This document shows, piece by piece, positions 25,260-35,128 of a stretch of 64,000 nt of DNA (positions within the stretch are counted from its first letter, which is position 1; every line of letters begins with the position of its first letter). A model generated the notes under the pieces. It did not search any database. It saw nothing but the letters and a program-made list of their open reading frames with translations, and was not told the DNA's origin. This DNA is from an uncultured Prevotella sp. GTDB lineage: Bacteria > Bacteroidota > Bacteroidia > Bacteroidales > Bacteroidaceae. Where the stretch lies: positions 1-64,000 of the forward strand of contig UQFS01000007.1 in NCBI GenBank assembly GCA_900540375.1, read 5' to 3'. The position numbers were made by a program, and so were the translations under genes.

Positions 25260-28200
25260 ATGAAGAAACAACTCTTCTCAGTGATGCTATGCCTGGGTGC
25301 GATGGGTGGTTTGTCCACCTTCCCGATGCCGTTGCAGGCTGCCGTATCACAATCACAGACGATTAAGGTGAAAGGCCAGATCGTAGACGATCAGGGTGAG
25401 CCGCTTACTGGAGCCACCATTAAGATTAAAGGTGGACAGGGTGGTACTGTGACCGATCTCAACGGTAATTTCAATCTTGATGCTCCTGCCAATGCTACGC
25501 TCGTAGTTAGCTATGTAGGTTATAAGGATCGTGAGATTGCTGTACGTGGTCGTGCTATCATTGATAAGATACAGATGACTACCGATGACCGTGTTTTGGA
25601 TCAGGTTGTCGTCGTCGGTTACGGTACTCAGAAGAAAGCCGACTTGACTGGTTCTGTCGCTGTGGTTAATGCTGACCAACTAAAGAAGGTGTCCAACTCC
25701 AACATTTCCACGATGCTTGAGGGTAAGGTTCCTGGCGTGCAGATCACGACTGACGGTCAGCCTGGTGCAGATCCTTCTGTACGTATTCGTGGTATTGGAT
25801 CATTTGGAAGTACTGCTCCTCTTTATGTCATAGACGGTGTGCCTATGGGTACGACTATTCGTGACTTCTCTCCGAATGATATTGCTACTATTCAGGTTTT
25901 GAAGGATGCAGCCGCCGGTGCCATCTACGGATCTCGTGCTGCTAACGGCGTGATCATTATCACTACCAAGAATGGACAGAAAGATCAGCCTTTGAAGGTG
26001 GACTATAGTGGCTATTTTGGTGTTGATAATATATCTAAGGGCGTTTACGATGTGATGAACGCTCAGCAGTACAGTCAGCATATTGGTCAGGCTTGTACTA
26101 ATTCTGGCACTCCTATACCTGGTGGCTATTCACTTGGCGAGGATGGCAAGTATCATTTCCAAGATGGTACGAATACAGACTGGTTCGACGAGGTCTTCAA
26201 GACAGGAATCCGTCAGAACCACAATGTCAACCTCAGTGGTGGTGGAGCACACAATACCTATAATGTAGGTCTTGATTTCTTCCAGCAAAAGGGAACCATC
26301 GAAGGGGCTGGTCCTAACTACAAACGCTATACTGCCCGTGTTAACAATACAATGGACACTAAGTTCATTAAGTTCCGTACCGGAATTGTTTATTCTCATT
26401 CCGATCAGGACAATATGGGTCTTTCCAATGCTTCTGAGTATGTGCAGGGCCTTTATGGTGATGTGACCAACGTCCTGCGCGGTACACTTATCATGCCTCC
26501 GACTATCAAGGCTTACGATCCCTCAACTTGGGTGCTCGACGATCGTGTAGGCGCTGCCAGTGACTATAAGTATGATGCCTATGGATATGGTGTCTATTAC
26601 GATACGGTTCATGGTGATATCTCTGCATCCAACCCATTGCTGGTCAACAACATGTTGACTCGTAATACTCTTGTAGATCGATTTGTAGGTACTGGTTCTG
26701 CTGACGTCGATTTGTTCAAGATGGTTGGTCTTAATCTGAAGAACCACCACCTTAACTATAAGATTAACTTGTCGTATAGCAAGACACATTGCACTGATAA
26801 GACATGGATTCCTGCTTGGATTCAGAGTAACCGAGTTTACTTAGCTAAGTCCAATGAAAAGCTTACTAAGGGGTCCCGTGACTACTCAGACGCTTTGATC
26901 GAGAATACTTTGACCTACGATGGACATATTGGTAAGCATAATATCAACCTCGTCGTTGGCCAGACTTATGAGGAGGAGCATACCAATACGCTTACAGGCT
27001 GGGCAAATGATCTCTCTCAGCCTTATTATCTCCAGCTCCAAACCGGTGCAAAGCGCGATGCCAGCTCCTATGAGTATAAGCACGCCATTGCCTCTTATAT
27101 TGGTCGTTTGAACTACAACTACGCTGAGAAGTATCTGCTTTCTGCCACTGTACGTCGTGATGGTAGTTCGCGTCTGACCAAGAATATCCGCTGGGGTACC
27201 TTCCCTTCGGTTTCTGCAGGTTGGCGTTTTGATAAGGAAAATTTCTTCCCCTTCAGTCATGATCTTATCAATTTGTTCAAGATTCGTGCCAGCTATGGTG
27301 AACTCGGTAATGAGAATATTGGCGAGTACCAGTATATGGCCACCATGCAGCGCAACAACATGAGCTATAGCTTCGGAAACAGTCCTGTTTATGGTTCTGC
27401 TATCTCTACGTTTGTTAATGGCAACATTGCATGGGAGAAAAAGAAGTCTACTAACATCGGACTCGATCTGGCTATGTTCAACAATAGGTTGGAATTCACA
27501 GCTGAGTACTACAAGAATCGTTCTGAGGATCTGCTCTATAGCGTTCCTGTACCAGAATCGGCCGGTGTTTCTAACGCCACGGTTACGATGAATGCTGCAA
27601 CGATGGACAACAGCGGTTTTGAGTTCAGCGCTACCTATCGTAATCGCGACCATGCTCTGAAGTATGAAGTGGGTGCCAACCTCAGCACATTGCGCAACCG
27701 AGTGAAGAAGTTGGGCTTCACTTCAGCTTCTTACATCACAGGAAACTACATCACGGAAGTAGGTCAGGAAATTGGTCGCTTCTATGGATGGAAGTATAAG
27801 GGGATCATTCGCACGCAGGCACAACTTGATGAACTGAATGCTATTTCAGCAGCTCAGGGCAAGAGTGCTTATCAAAGTGGAGCTAATGTTGGCGATTGTT
27901 ACTACGAGGATGTTAACGGCGATGGCGTAATAGACGATAAGGACCGAACAGTCTTGGGTAGTGGTCTGCCAAAGGTCAACTTCGGTATCAATGCTCGTTT
28001 GGAGTATAAAGGTTTTGATTTGAACATCTCCACTTATGGCGCACTTAACTATCATGTAAGTGATGACATTTACAATAGTCTCAACTCTTGTTATGGATAT
28101 TCCAACAGAGATCCCAAGATGCTTGATGCCAATCGTTGGTCAGATGATGGTGCTACCTATCTGAGTAATGTACCTCGTACTTATGCGGCAAATAATGCTA

Positions 28201-28478
28201 CGCTCGCATGGAATGACTTGTTTAGTTCACGTCAGATTCAGAATGCCGCTTATTGGAAGATTGCCAACGTAGAGATTGGCTACAACATGCCTGACAAGTG
28301 GTTTGGCGGATATGTAAACAGCGTACGTGTTTATGTCTCTGCGCAGAACCTCTACACCTTTACAGGCTATCATGGCTATAATGTAGACTATGCAGGCGGT
28401 ACATTCACTCCGGGTTACAACTTCTGCTCGTTCCCGACTCCGCGTACATTTATGTGCGGACTCCACTTCAGTTTCTGA
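25260..28478 (+). CDS. SusC/RagA TonB-linked outer-membrane transporter
   Basis: With ATG 25260 (MKKQLFSVMLCLGAMGG) the protein is 1072 aa and begins with a signal peptide; the upstream extension lacks one. A carboxypeptidase-D-like domain (VKGQIVDDQGEPLTGATIKI) is followed by the TonB-box/plug start VVVVGYGTQKKADLTGSV, the plug (RGIGSFGSTAPLYVIDGVP) and a 22-strand barrel ending in a typical aromatic terminus (TFMCGLHFSF). It imports oligosaccharides with its SusD partner at the expense of TonB energy. It opens the PUL; susD follows 61 bp later. By context the substrate is arabinan-derived oligosaccharide. Confidence 0.96.
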   Translation: MKKQLFSVMLCLGAMGGLSTFPMPLQAAVSQSQTIKVKGQIVDDQGEPLTGATIKIKGGQGGTVTDLNGNFNLDAPANATLVVSYVGYKDREIAVRGRAIIDKIQMTTDDRVLDQVVVVGYGTQKKADLTGSVAVVNADQLKKVSNSNISTMLEGKVPGVQITTDGQPGADPSVRIRGIGSFGSTAPLYVIDGVPMGTTIRDFSPNDIATIQVLKDAAAGAIYGSRAANGVIIITTKNGQKDQPLKVDYSGYFGVDNISKGVYDVMNAQQYSQHIGQACTNSGTPIPGGYSLGEDGKYHFQDGTNTDWFDEVFKTGIRQNHNVNLSGGGAHNTYNVGLDFFQQKGTIEGAGPNYKRYTARVNNTMDTKFIKFRTGIVYSHSDQDNMGLSNASEYVQGLYGDVTNVLRGTLIMPPTIKAYDPSTWVLDDRVGAASDYKYDAYGYGVYYDTVHGDISASNPLLVNNMLTRNTLVDRFVGTGSADVDLFKMVGLNLKNHHLNYKINLSYSKTHCTDKTWIPAWIQSNRVYLAKSNEKLTKGSRDYSDALIENTLTYDGHIGKHNINLVVGQTYEEEHTNTLTGWANDLSQPYYLQLQTGAKRDASSYEYKHAIASYIGRLNYNYAEKYLLSATVRRDGSSRLTKNIRWGTFPSVSAGWRFDKENFFPFSHDLINLFKIRASYGELGNENIGEYQYMATMQRNNMSYSFGNSPVYGSAISTFVNGNIAWEKKKSTNIGLDLAMFNNRLEFTAEYYKNRSEDLLYSVPVPESAGVSNATVTMNAATMDNSGFEFSATYRNRDHALKYEVGANLSTLRNRVKKLGFTSASYITGNYITEVGQEIGRFYGWKYKGIIRTQAQLDELNAISAAQGKSAYQSGANVGDCYYEDVNGDGVIDDKDRTVLGSGLPKVNFGINARLEYKGFDLNISTYGALNYHVSDDIYNSLNSCYGYSNRDPKMLDANRWSDDGATYLSNVPRTYAANNATLAWNDLFSSRQIQNAAYWKIANVEIGYNMPDKWFGGYVNSVRVYVSAQNLYTFTGYHGYNVDYAGGTFTPGYNFCSFPTPRTFMCGLHFSF

Positions 28479-28539
28479 TGTGAGTCTTAGTAAAGCGAAC
28501 AGAGCTAAATATACCAATTATAAAATAACAGAAAATATT

Positions 28540-30297
28540 ATGAAATTATATCATATATCCTTTGCACTGCTCCTCGGTTTGGGGCTGGTCACTTCTTGTG
28601 ACAGTAAGCTCGACTTGGAAAACCCCAATGAGCAGACATCGGCAACATTCGGCTTCAATGCCAATGACTTGGAAGAAACAGTCATTGCTGCATACAACCA
28701 TACACGTATGGGCGGTTCCTATGCACGTGTGAGCTATACCTTTGACCTTACTCGGGGTGATGAAGTATGGAACTCCTCTCAGATTTGGTATATGCCTTTC
28801 GACGACTATAACGATCCTGTCACTGACGACATCGGCAAAGGCCCGTATATGGACTGGTACTATACCATCAACGTTTGTAATTTTGGCTTGTCGCGCTGCG
28901 GCGATGATGACAGCCAGCTCTCCCAAAAGATGCAGTACATCAAGGGGCAGCTGCTCTTCCTTCGTGGCTTAGCTTATTATAACTTGGCAGGCTACTATCA
29001 GAATCCACCTCTCGTGACCGACTATAGTTCCTATTCTACTCTTGGCGGTCTTTATGCCGGCAACTCCACTTATGATGATATTTGGGACCAGATCGAGAAA
29101 GACTTTAAAGAGGCTATGACGCTTCTGCCTTCACGTGACAAAGGTGGCGAATGGGCCAAGGGACGTGCTACCTGCGGATCTGCTGCCGGATACTATGCCC
29201 GCGCGCTGATGCAGCGTCATAAGTACAGTGAGGCACTGACCGTCTTGAAGGATATCATCAACAAGAAGTACGGTACCTATAAGCTCATGGCCAACTATGG
29301 CGACAACTTCCGTGAGGGTCCAGAATATGAGAACAACGACGAAAGTCTCTATGAAGTACAGTTCCTTGACTATGGATCTCAGGGTACCGATGATGAATGG
29401 ACACCTGTCAACACCAGTAAGAATGCTACTCAGGGACAGTCTGTTGAAAGTAATTTCGCTCCAGGTGACTTTGGCGGTTGGGCTGACTTGAGTGCTTCTC
29501 CTTGGCTTTATCAGCTCTTCAAGCAGGAGCGTACCACTGATGGACATCTTGATCCACGTCTGTATTGGACCATTGGCACTTATGAGGCAGATTGGGATAA
29601 TAATAAGCAGACTCTTGGAAACGTCTGCTATACAAAGAAGATCTCACCAACTGATACTATTGTGACCAATAATAACAATGGCGGTCTGCCTATTTGTAAG
29701 TTTACGAATTTCCGTACAGGACTCTACAGTAGTGTGACTACAGGCTTGCATTGTGGTATCAACCTGCGCCTGATGCGCTACTCCGATGTGTTGTTGCGTG
29801 CCGCAGAGTGCGAGAACGAGGTCAATGGCCCGACACAGCAGGCTATCGACTGGATCAATGAGGTGCGTCGTCGTGCCGGACTGGCTGATTTGAAACTGGC
29901 TGACTTTCCGACGAAGGACAAGCTCTTTGAGCAGATTGCCAATGTGGAGCGCCCGAAGGAGTTCGGTTGTGAGTATGGTCGTGGTATGGATTTGATTCGT
30001 TGGGGATTCTTCTATCGTGAAGATCGTCAGCAACAGCTTAAAGAGCATGAGACTTTCCGTCGCTCTAAGCATCGTGTTACCGAGCCTGTGAATTATTCTG
30101 ATGTTGGCAAGGATCCAGAGTTGAAGTGCTCATTCGATACCTATCTGCCCGGACATGAGTTTATTCCCTTCTGTCAGATCCTTACTAATGAGAATCCTGC
30201 TTTGAAAGGCAACTCAGCAAATAACAGCACGAGTAATCTTGACTACTTCGAACAAAATGGGTGGACAATCCATCCGGTCGTAGACCTAAGCAAATAA
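28540..30297 (+). CDS. SusD/RagB outer-membrane glycan-binding lipoprotein
   Basis: With ATG 28540 the protein is 585 aa and has a lipoprotein signal (MKLYHISFALLLGLGLVTSC). It shows the SusD N-terminal part (LENPNEQTSATFGFNANDLE), TPR-like helices (KGQLLFLRGLAYYNLAGYYQ) and the C-terminal RagB/SusD signature (LRLMRYSDVLLRAAECENEV; NVERPKEFGCEYGRGMDLIR). It caps the SusC barrel and captures oligosaccharide. The 150-base in-frame extension upstream overlaps susC and is rejected as start. Confidence 0.95.
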   Translation: MKLYHISFALLLGLGLVTSCDSKLDLENPNEQTSATFGFNANDLEETVIAAYNHTRMGGSYARVSYTFDLTRGDEVWNSSQIWYMPFDDYNDPVTDDIGKGPYMDWYYTINVCNFGLSRCGDDDSQLSQKMQYIKGQLLFLRGLAYYNLAGYYQNPPLVTDYSSYSTLGGLYAGNSTYDDIWDQIEKDFKEAMTLLPSRDKGGEWAKGRATCGSAAGYYARALMQRHKYSEALTVLKDIINKKYGTYKLMANYGDNFREGPEYENNDESLYEVQFLDYGSQGTDDEWTPVNTSKNATQGQSVESNFAPGDFGGWADLSASPWLYQLFKQERTTDGHLDPRLYWTIGTYEADWDNNKQTLGNVCYTKKISPTDTIVTNNNNGGLPICKFTNFRTGLYSSVTTGLHCGINLRLMRYSDVLLRAAECENEVNGPTQQAIDWINEVRRRAGLADLKLADFPTKDKLFEQIANVERPKEFGCEYGRGMDLIRWGFFYREDRQQQLKEHETFRRSKHRVTEPVNYSDVGKDPELKCSFDTYLPGHEFIPFCQILTNENPALKGNSANNSTSNLDYFEQNGWTIHPVVDLSK

Positions 30298-30324
30298 TAC
30301 ATTCAATCAAAAGAATAAGTAACT

Positions 30325-32121
30325 ATGAAATATTTCAATCATATCGCGTCCACCTTTTGCGCAGTAGCACTTGGTCTGCTTGCACTGACAGGTTGCGAAG
30401 GCGGTGAACTATACAATATGGATACGCCTGACTGGATATCCGAGAAGATTGACTCTATCAATAATTCTAAGGGCTCGGGAGAGGAAGTCCTCGAAGGTAT
30501 GCAGGAGGATGTGTACACCATTGGTAAGACTGACTTCTCTTCTGGCTGGTGGTCGGCCTTCTCCAAGTACTATGTCATCGGGGAGAACCAGAAGTGGAAC
30601 GCTCAGTTCAACCTGAACATCAATCCGTCTGCTCCGAACACTTACAAGAACTTCGCCATGATCATCACTAACGATGCCGACAGAGGCAGTGACGGATATA
30701 AGGAGTATGGTGCCATCCGCTTCGACAATCAGCCCAGTGGCAACTCAGAGTGGGGTGACTACATCGACAGAAGCAAAGTGGAGAGCAACCTGACCTTCAA
30801 CACCGACACCGACGACGGTGTGCAGAAGCTCGGTGGCAAGGTGACCCTCACCGTTGACCGCTCCCGCAAGGACTCTTTTGTCGTGAAGATCACCAACGGC
30901 ACAGTGACGAAGACCTACACCCAGCCATCGGCTCTCGTCAACCTTAATGCTGATGCTTCGGACTCTAACATCCGTTGTTTCCTTGTACCCGAGGGTTCTT
31001 ACATCGATTTCCTCTCGACCAACATCGTGCCTATCGGCGGTCTGACCTCTGCTGAGGACAAGCAACCGTTGTCGATGACGCTCAATAATGTACCAGAGAC
31101 CGTTGATCAGGGCACTTCGCTCGACGACGCCATGCAGAACGTCTCCGCCGAGGTAACCTTTGAGGAGGGTGTGAAGAAGACCGTGCCCGCTGCTGAGCTC
31201 TATTTCTCGGCTATCCCCGACATGAATGACTTGGGTGAGAAGACTCTTGTGGTCATCTACAACAAGACGTTCAAGGGCGAGAACTGCAGCAAGCCTATCG
31301 TCGCCAACGCTAAGTTCACTGTCGTGCCCGCTATTACCAAGCTTGAGGTCACCAAGGCTCCGACAAACCGCCGCTACTACTTCTATACCTCTGCCGCCAC
31401 GAGTGGCATGACTGCTCGCACCATCGCCTTCGATCCCACAGGCATGCAGGTGACAGCCACCTATAAGGACGGTACCTCGGGTGTTGTCGACAACTCCAAG
31501 CTTACGTTCTCTGCTGTGCCCGCCACAGTAGGTACCCACGACGTGACCATCTCGTCGGTCAATGGTACGACGACGACGACACGTGTCCGCGTGGCCGAGT
31601 CAACCTCTACCCTTGTCACCGTGACTCCGAGCGTACTCGGTGCTGAGGACAACAGTTCGGCTTGGTGGAGCGCACACCTCGACGCTGATGTCAAGGTGCC
31701 CGAGGGCGAGACACGCCAGTTCTCATTCACCAACTACACCAGCGGTGCCAACAACTGGAACAACTGGGTCATCGTGCTGCGCAACACGGCTAAGGCTGAG
31801 TATGGTGTGCTCCGCTCCGACAACTACGGCTGGGGCAATGGCTACTCAGCTGCCCTCTCCAGTGGTGGACAATCCGACTGGGCGACCTGGCTCGCTGCCA
31901 TGAATGGTGCCAAGGTGAACATCTTCGTCACCAACGTGGGCAACAGCACTGCCGACGTGCAGGCTGTCATGAAGGGTACCGACGGCAAGACCTACGTGCA
32001 GTACTACCTCGGCGTGAACACCGTCAACCCCAATGACTTGAACGTTGACTTTACTGTTGACGGATGTCACTTGGTCTTCAGCAATACGGCTCTTGCCAAA
32101 AAACATGCGCACAGAAGATAA
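30325..32121 (+). CDS. Surface glycan-binding lipoprotein with duplicated module
   Basis: A 598-aa lipoprotein (Cys at ~24 after GLLALTG), third gene of the PUL, in the position of SusE/F-like or SGBP proteins. Its order is module A (~72-232, starting SGWWSAFSKYY), two Ig-like beta domains (~245-335 and ~336-430), then module B (~443-592, starting SAWWSAHLDAD). Modules A and B resemble each other and the C-terminal module of the GH43 at 32,437, sharing WW near the start, RGSDGYKEY or NNWNNW, and RSDNYGW. I infer a glycan-binding fold on stalk-like Ig domains. The C-terminus ends unusually basic (AKKHAHRR). Confidence 0.85.
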   Translation: MKYFNHIASTFCAVALGLLALTGCEGGELYNMDTPDWISEKIDSINNSKGSGEEVLEGMQEDVYTIGKTDFSSGWWSAFSKYYVIGENQKWNAQFNLNINPSAPNTYKNFAMIITNDADRGSDGYKEYGAIRFDNQPSGNSEWGDYIDRSKVESNLTFNTDTDDGVQKLGGKVTLTVDRSRKDSFVVKITNGTVTKTYTQPSALVNLNADASDSNIRCFLVPEGSYIDFLSTNIVPIGGLTSAEDKQPLSMTLNNVPETVDQGTSLDDAMQNVSAEVTFEEGVKKTVPAAELYFSAIPDMNDLGEKTLVVIYNKTFKGENCSKPIVANAKFTVVPAITKLEVTKAPTNRRYYFYTSAATSGMTARTIAFDPTGMQVTATYKDGTSGVVDNSKLTFSAVPATVGTHDVTISSVNGTTTTTRVRVAESTSTLVTVTPSVLGAEDNSSAWWSAHLDADVKVPEGETRQFSFTNYTSGANNWNNWVIVLRNTAKAEYGVLRSDNYGWGNGYSAALSSGGQSDWATWLAAMNGAKVNIFVTNVGNSTADVQAVMKGTDGKTYVQYYLGVNTVNPNDLNVDFTVDGCHLVFSNTALAKKHAHRR

Positions 32122-32436
32122 AATATAGTAGTGATAGTGAGGGGTAGGGTGGAAGCCCGCCTCTCACATCGCCACTGACATCGGCAGATGACCAGCCTTC
32201 CCCGATTCACAGAAGATAAAACTACATAAGACAAATCATTATCGAACGATTCTTTCCGGCAAAGCAATGCCGGTGATGTCATGGCTGTGGAAGCACATCT
32301 TTGTCGGTCATGGCATCATCTTTTCTTCAGGCTGAGGTCATTTGCCCTGTAGTGGTGTGAGCTTCTTTAGCTCGTTATCGTTGTGCTATATATAATAAGG
32401 TGTAAGGATCGATTCTTTCCTAAACTTAAAATCATC
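32110..32436. other. Gap between lipoprotein and GH43 genes: direct repeat and hairpin
   Basis: CACAGAAGATAAAA occurs at 32110-32123 (overlapping the lipoprotein stop codon) and again at 32208-32221. A perfect hairpin CCGGCA-AAGCAA-TGCCGG lies at 32256-32273 with no T-run. No gene is seen in the 315 bases. The hairpin might tune read-through from the susCD genes into the enzyme genes. Confidence 0.55.
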
Positions 32437-35115
32437 ATGCAAAGTAATATGAAGCACTTTTGTCTCTCTGCCATAGCATTGGCACTTGCCCTGCCTTCCA
32501 TGGCTCAGACCTCGCTCACAGATGCGGATCTTGTCAATAGCTATACGATGAAGACTTATTCTCACCGTGTCAGCTGTCACGATCCGTCAATAGTCATGGA
32601 CAACATCACCAATCCTTCTGCCCCTGTGTTCTACATCTATGGCTCACATCTCGGTCATGGCAGCACCACGGCGGACAGCAACTATCAGGACTGGGACACA
32701 TCGTGGGCCGATGGCGAGACCGACGGGACCGCCAACAGCCTCTTTGCCAATGGCAGTGGCGACCGCATCAACTATGCCGACGCTTACGGCAACGCCCATG
32801 ACTGGCAATATACTGGCAACACAGTGAGGGGCATGCAGTGGGCACCGGATATCATCTACAACAAAGCGATGAAGAAGTGGTGCCTCTATATGTCGCTCAA
32901 CGGCGACTACTGGTGCTCGAGTATTGTGCTCTTCACTGCTGACAGCCCGCGGGGACCATGGCAATATCAGGGTGTGGTCAACTACTCTGGGTTTAGTGGG
33001 CGCTTTGATCACAACGGCTATACCAAGGGCAATGACTTCACGCAGACCGACCTGCCCAAAGTGACGGGCTCGTCAACAACGCTCCCGTCACGCTACAGCA
33101 TCGCACAAAGCAGACAGACCTCATGGGGCAATGTCTATCCCAACGACATCGACCCTTGTGTGTTCTATGATGATGACAGCAACCTGTGGATGTCCTACGG
33201 ATCCTGGTCTGGTGGCATCTTCCTGCTTCGCCTCGACCCTTCGACAGGTCTGCGCGACTATACCTACAAGCCTGAATATCAGACTTCGGGTACGGCGACG
33301 ACAGCGGGCGCGAACACTTATAATGTTCTTGCTGACCCCTACTTCGGTACGAAGATTGCCGGTGGATATTATGTGTCCGGCGAGGGCAGCTATATCCAGA
33401 AGATCGGCAACTACTACTTCCTCTTCCTCTCCTATGGCGGCCTGAACCCGAGTCAGGGCTATCAGATGCGCGTCTTCCGCTCCACCTCGCCTCAGGGTCC
33501 GTATGTCGACACCAACGGCACGTCGGCCATTTATGATCGCTATGCGCTGAACTATGGCGCCGGGGCTACTGACAACCGCGGTGTGCTGCTCATGGACGGA
33601 TACAAATGGGAGACAATGCCCAAAGGTGAGGTGGCGCAAGGTCACAACTCGGCATTTGTCGACGACAAGGGACGCGCCTTCGTGGTCTATCATACTAAGT
33701 TCAACGATGGCACTTTCGGCCATGAGGTGCGCATCCACCAGCTCTTCCTCAACGAGGACGGATGGCCTGTCGTCGCACCGTATGAGTTCCATGGAGAGAC
33801 GGCTACTGTCAGTTCGGTTGTGACAACCGCTTCTGTTGCTGACGATGAGATCCCAGGCGACTACCAGTTGATTCGCCATCAATATAACCAGTCCCATGCT
33901 GCTTTGTCAAACGACAATCAGGCTACTACGGCTTCCGTCGCAGAGCCCGTCGACATCCATCTCTCCGCCGACGGCAAGGTGACCGGAACGGGTGTCAGCA
34001 ACGGCACGTGGACACGCAAGGCTGGCTCTGACTACATTACCCTCTCGATCTCCGGTGTGGACTATAAAGGCGTGCTCGTCAAGGAGACCATCGACTATAC
34101 CGACATTCCGGCCCTCTGCATTACCGCACTCTCCGACAACAGCGGCACTAATGGTACAGCCGGAGGACAGACGCGGCAGGTGGAGATGTGGGCTTCAAAG
34201 GCTGATGCCAAGGCCGCCATCGCCTATACGCTTGACCATACGCTGCTGCCCTTCCAGGATGGGGCAACCATCAACAGCGACATGACACTGCCCGAAACGG
34301 GACATCTCGGCACAACGGTGAGCTGGAAATCAAGCGATCCCAACATCTTTGATCCCGACTTTGGTGAGATAACAGGCAAAGGACCCGTCACGCTGACGAT
34401 GACCATCTCCAAGGACGGATATGCCTATAGTAAGGAGTTTAGCCTCAATGTCGACAAGAACGCACAGGCCTCTACACCCGTTTACTATCCTGAGTCTCAG
34501 CAAAAAGATCTCACGGCTGCATGGTGGACAAACTTCTCGAAGGAGTACTACACCCTCAAGGCTGGATCGGATGCGGTGTTTAAGTTCTATAACTACAGCG
34601 ACAAGGCCAACAACTGGGACAACTGGATACTCAGCGTGACCAACAGCGAGCGTGGCTCCAACGGATACAAGGAGTATGTGATGCTCCGTAACGACAACTA
34701 CGGATGGACACCGACCGCTAATACTACTGACAATAGCTGGTACACTTCTTTGACCAGCGACTTTAACTGGGATACCTTCAAGGAGGACATGGACGGCTCA
34801 TTGGTAGATATGACCGTGAGTTTAGCCACTGACGGCACGTTCACCATGAAGGCTACTATCACGGCGAAGTCGGGAAAGGTCTATAACTATGGTTTTGTCA
34901 TGCCCATCGCGTCTGCACCCTCGCAGGTGATGCTGTCCTTCGTTAATGAGAAGTCCTACATCGATGGCTCTTCCCTTGCTACGGGCATTAAGGGTATTGA
35001 GACGCAGGCTGTTGGCAAAGGAAAGACAGCAACCTTTAATCTCTGTGGGCAGCGTGTAGGCAATAGCTACAAGGGCGTTGTCATTGCCGGAGGAAAGAAG
35101 GTGGTGAGAAAGTAA
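32437..35115 (+). CDS. GH43 arabinanase-like enzyme with C-terminal module
   Basis: With ATG 32437 it has 892 aa; ATG 32449 (MKHFCLSAIALALALPSMAQ) gives an even better signal peptide. The catalytic five-blade propeller shows SCHDPSIVMDN (general-base Asp), WAPDIIYNKAMKKWCLYMS, NDIDPCVFYDDDSNLWMSYG and GEGSYIQKIGNYYFLFLSYG (candidate acid Glu). A beta domain follows, then a ~100-aa LamG-like/Ig linker (LPFQDGATINSDMTLPETGH) and a module starting AAWWTNFSKEYY (W696-W697) that matches both modules of the upstream lipoprotein. The end (FNLCGQRVGNSYKGVVIAGG then KKVVRK) resembles short type IX C-terminal sorting signals. Likely endo-1,5-alpha-L-arabinanase. Confidence 0.88.
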   Translation: MQSNMKHFCLSAIALALALPSMAQTSLTDADLVNSYTMKTYSHRVSCHDPSIVMDNITNPSAPVFYIYGSHLGHGSTTADSNYQDWDTSWADGETDGTANSLFANGSGDRINYADAYGNAHDWQYTGNTVRGMQWAPDIIYNKAMKKWCLYMSLNGDYWCSSIVLFTADSPRGPWQYQGVVNYSGFSGRFDHNGYTKGNDFTQTDLPKVTGSSTTLPSRYSIAQSRQTSWGNVYPNDIDPCVFYDDDSNLWMSYGSWSGGIFLLRLDPSTGLRDYTYKPEYQTSGTATTAGANTYNVLADPYFGTKIAGGYYVSGEGSYIQKIGNYYFLFLSYGGLNPSQGYQMRVFRSTSPQGPYVDTNGTSAIYDRYALNYGAGATDNRGVLLMDGYKWETMPKGEVAQGHNSAFVDDKGRAFVVYHTKFNDGTFGHEVRIHQLFLNEDGWPVVAPYEFHGETATVSSVVTTASVADDEIPGDYQLIRHQYNQSHAALSNDNQATTASVAEPVDIHLSADGKVTGTGVSNGTWTRKAGSDYITLSISGVDYKGVLVKETIDYTDIPALCITALSDNSGTNGTAGGQTRQVEMWASKADAKAAIAYTLDHTLLPFQDGATINSDMTLPETGHLGTTVSWKSSDPNIFDPDFGEITGKGPVTLTMTISKDGYAYSKEFSLNVDKNAQASTPVYYPESQQKDLTAAWWTNFSKEYYTLKAGSDAVFKFYNYSDKANNWDNWILSVTNSERGSNGYKEYVMLRNDNYGWTPTANTTDNSWYTSLTSDFNWDTFKEDMDGSLVDMTVSLATDGTFTMKATITAKSGKVYNYGFVMPIASAPSQVMLSFVNEKSYIDGSSLATGIKGIETQAVGKGKTATFNLCGQRVGNSYKGVVIAGGKKVVRK

Positions 35116-35128
35116 GAACAATTCATCA

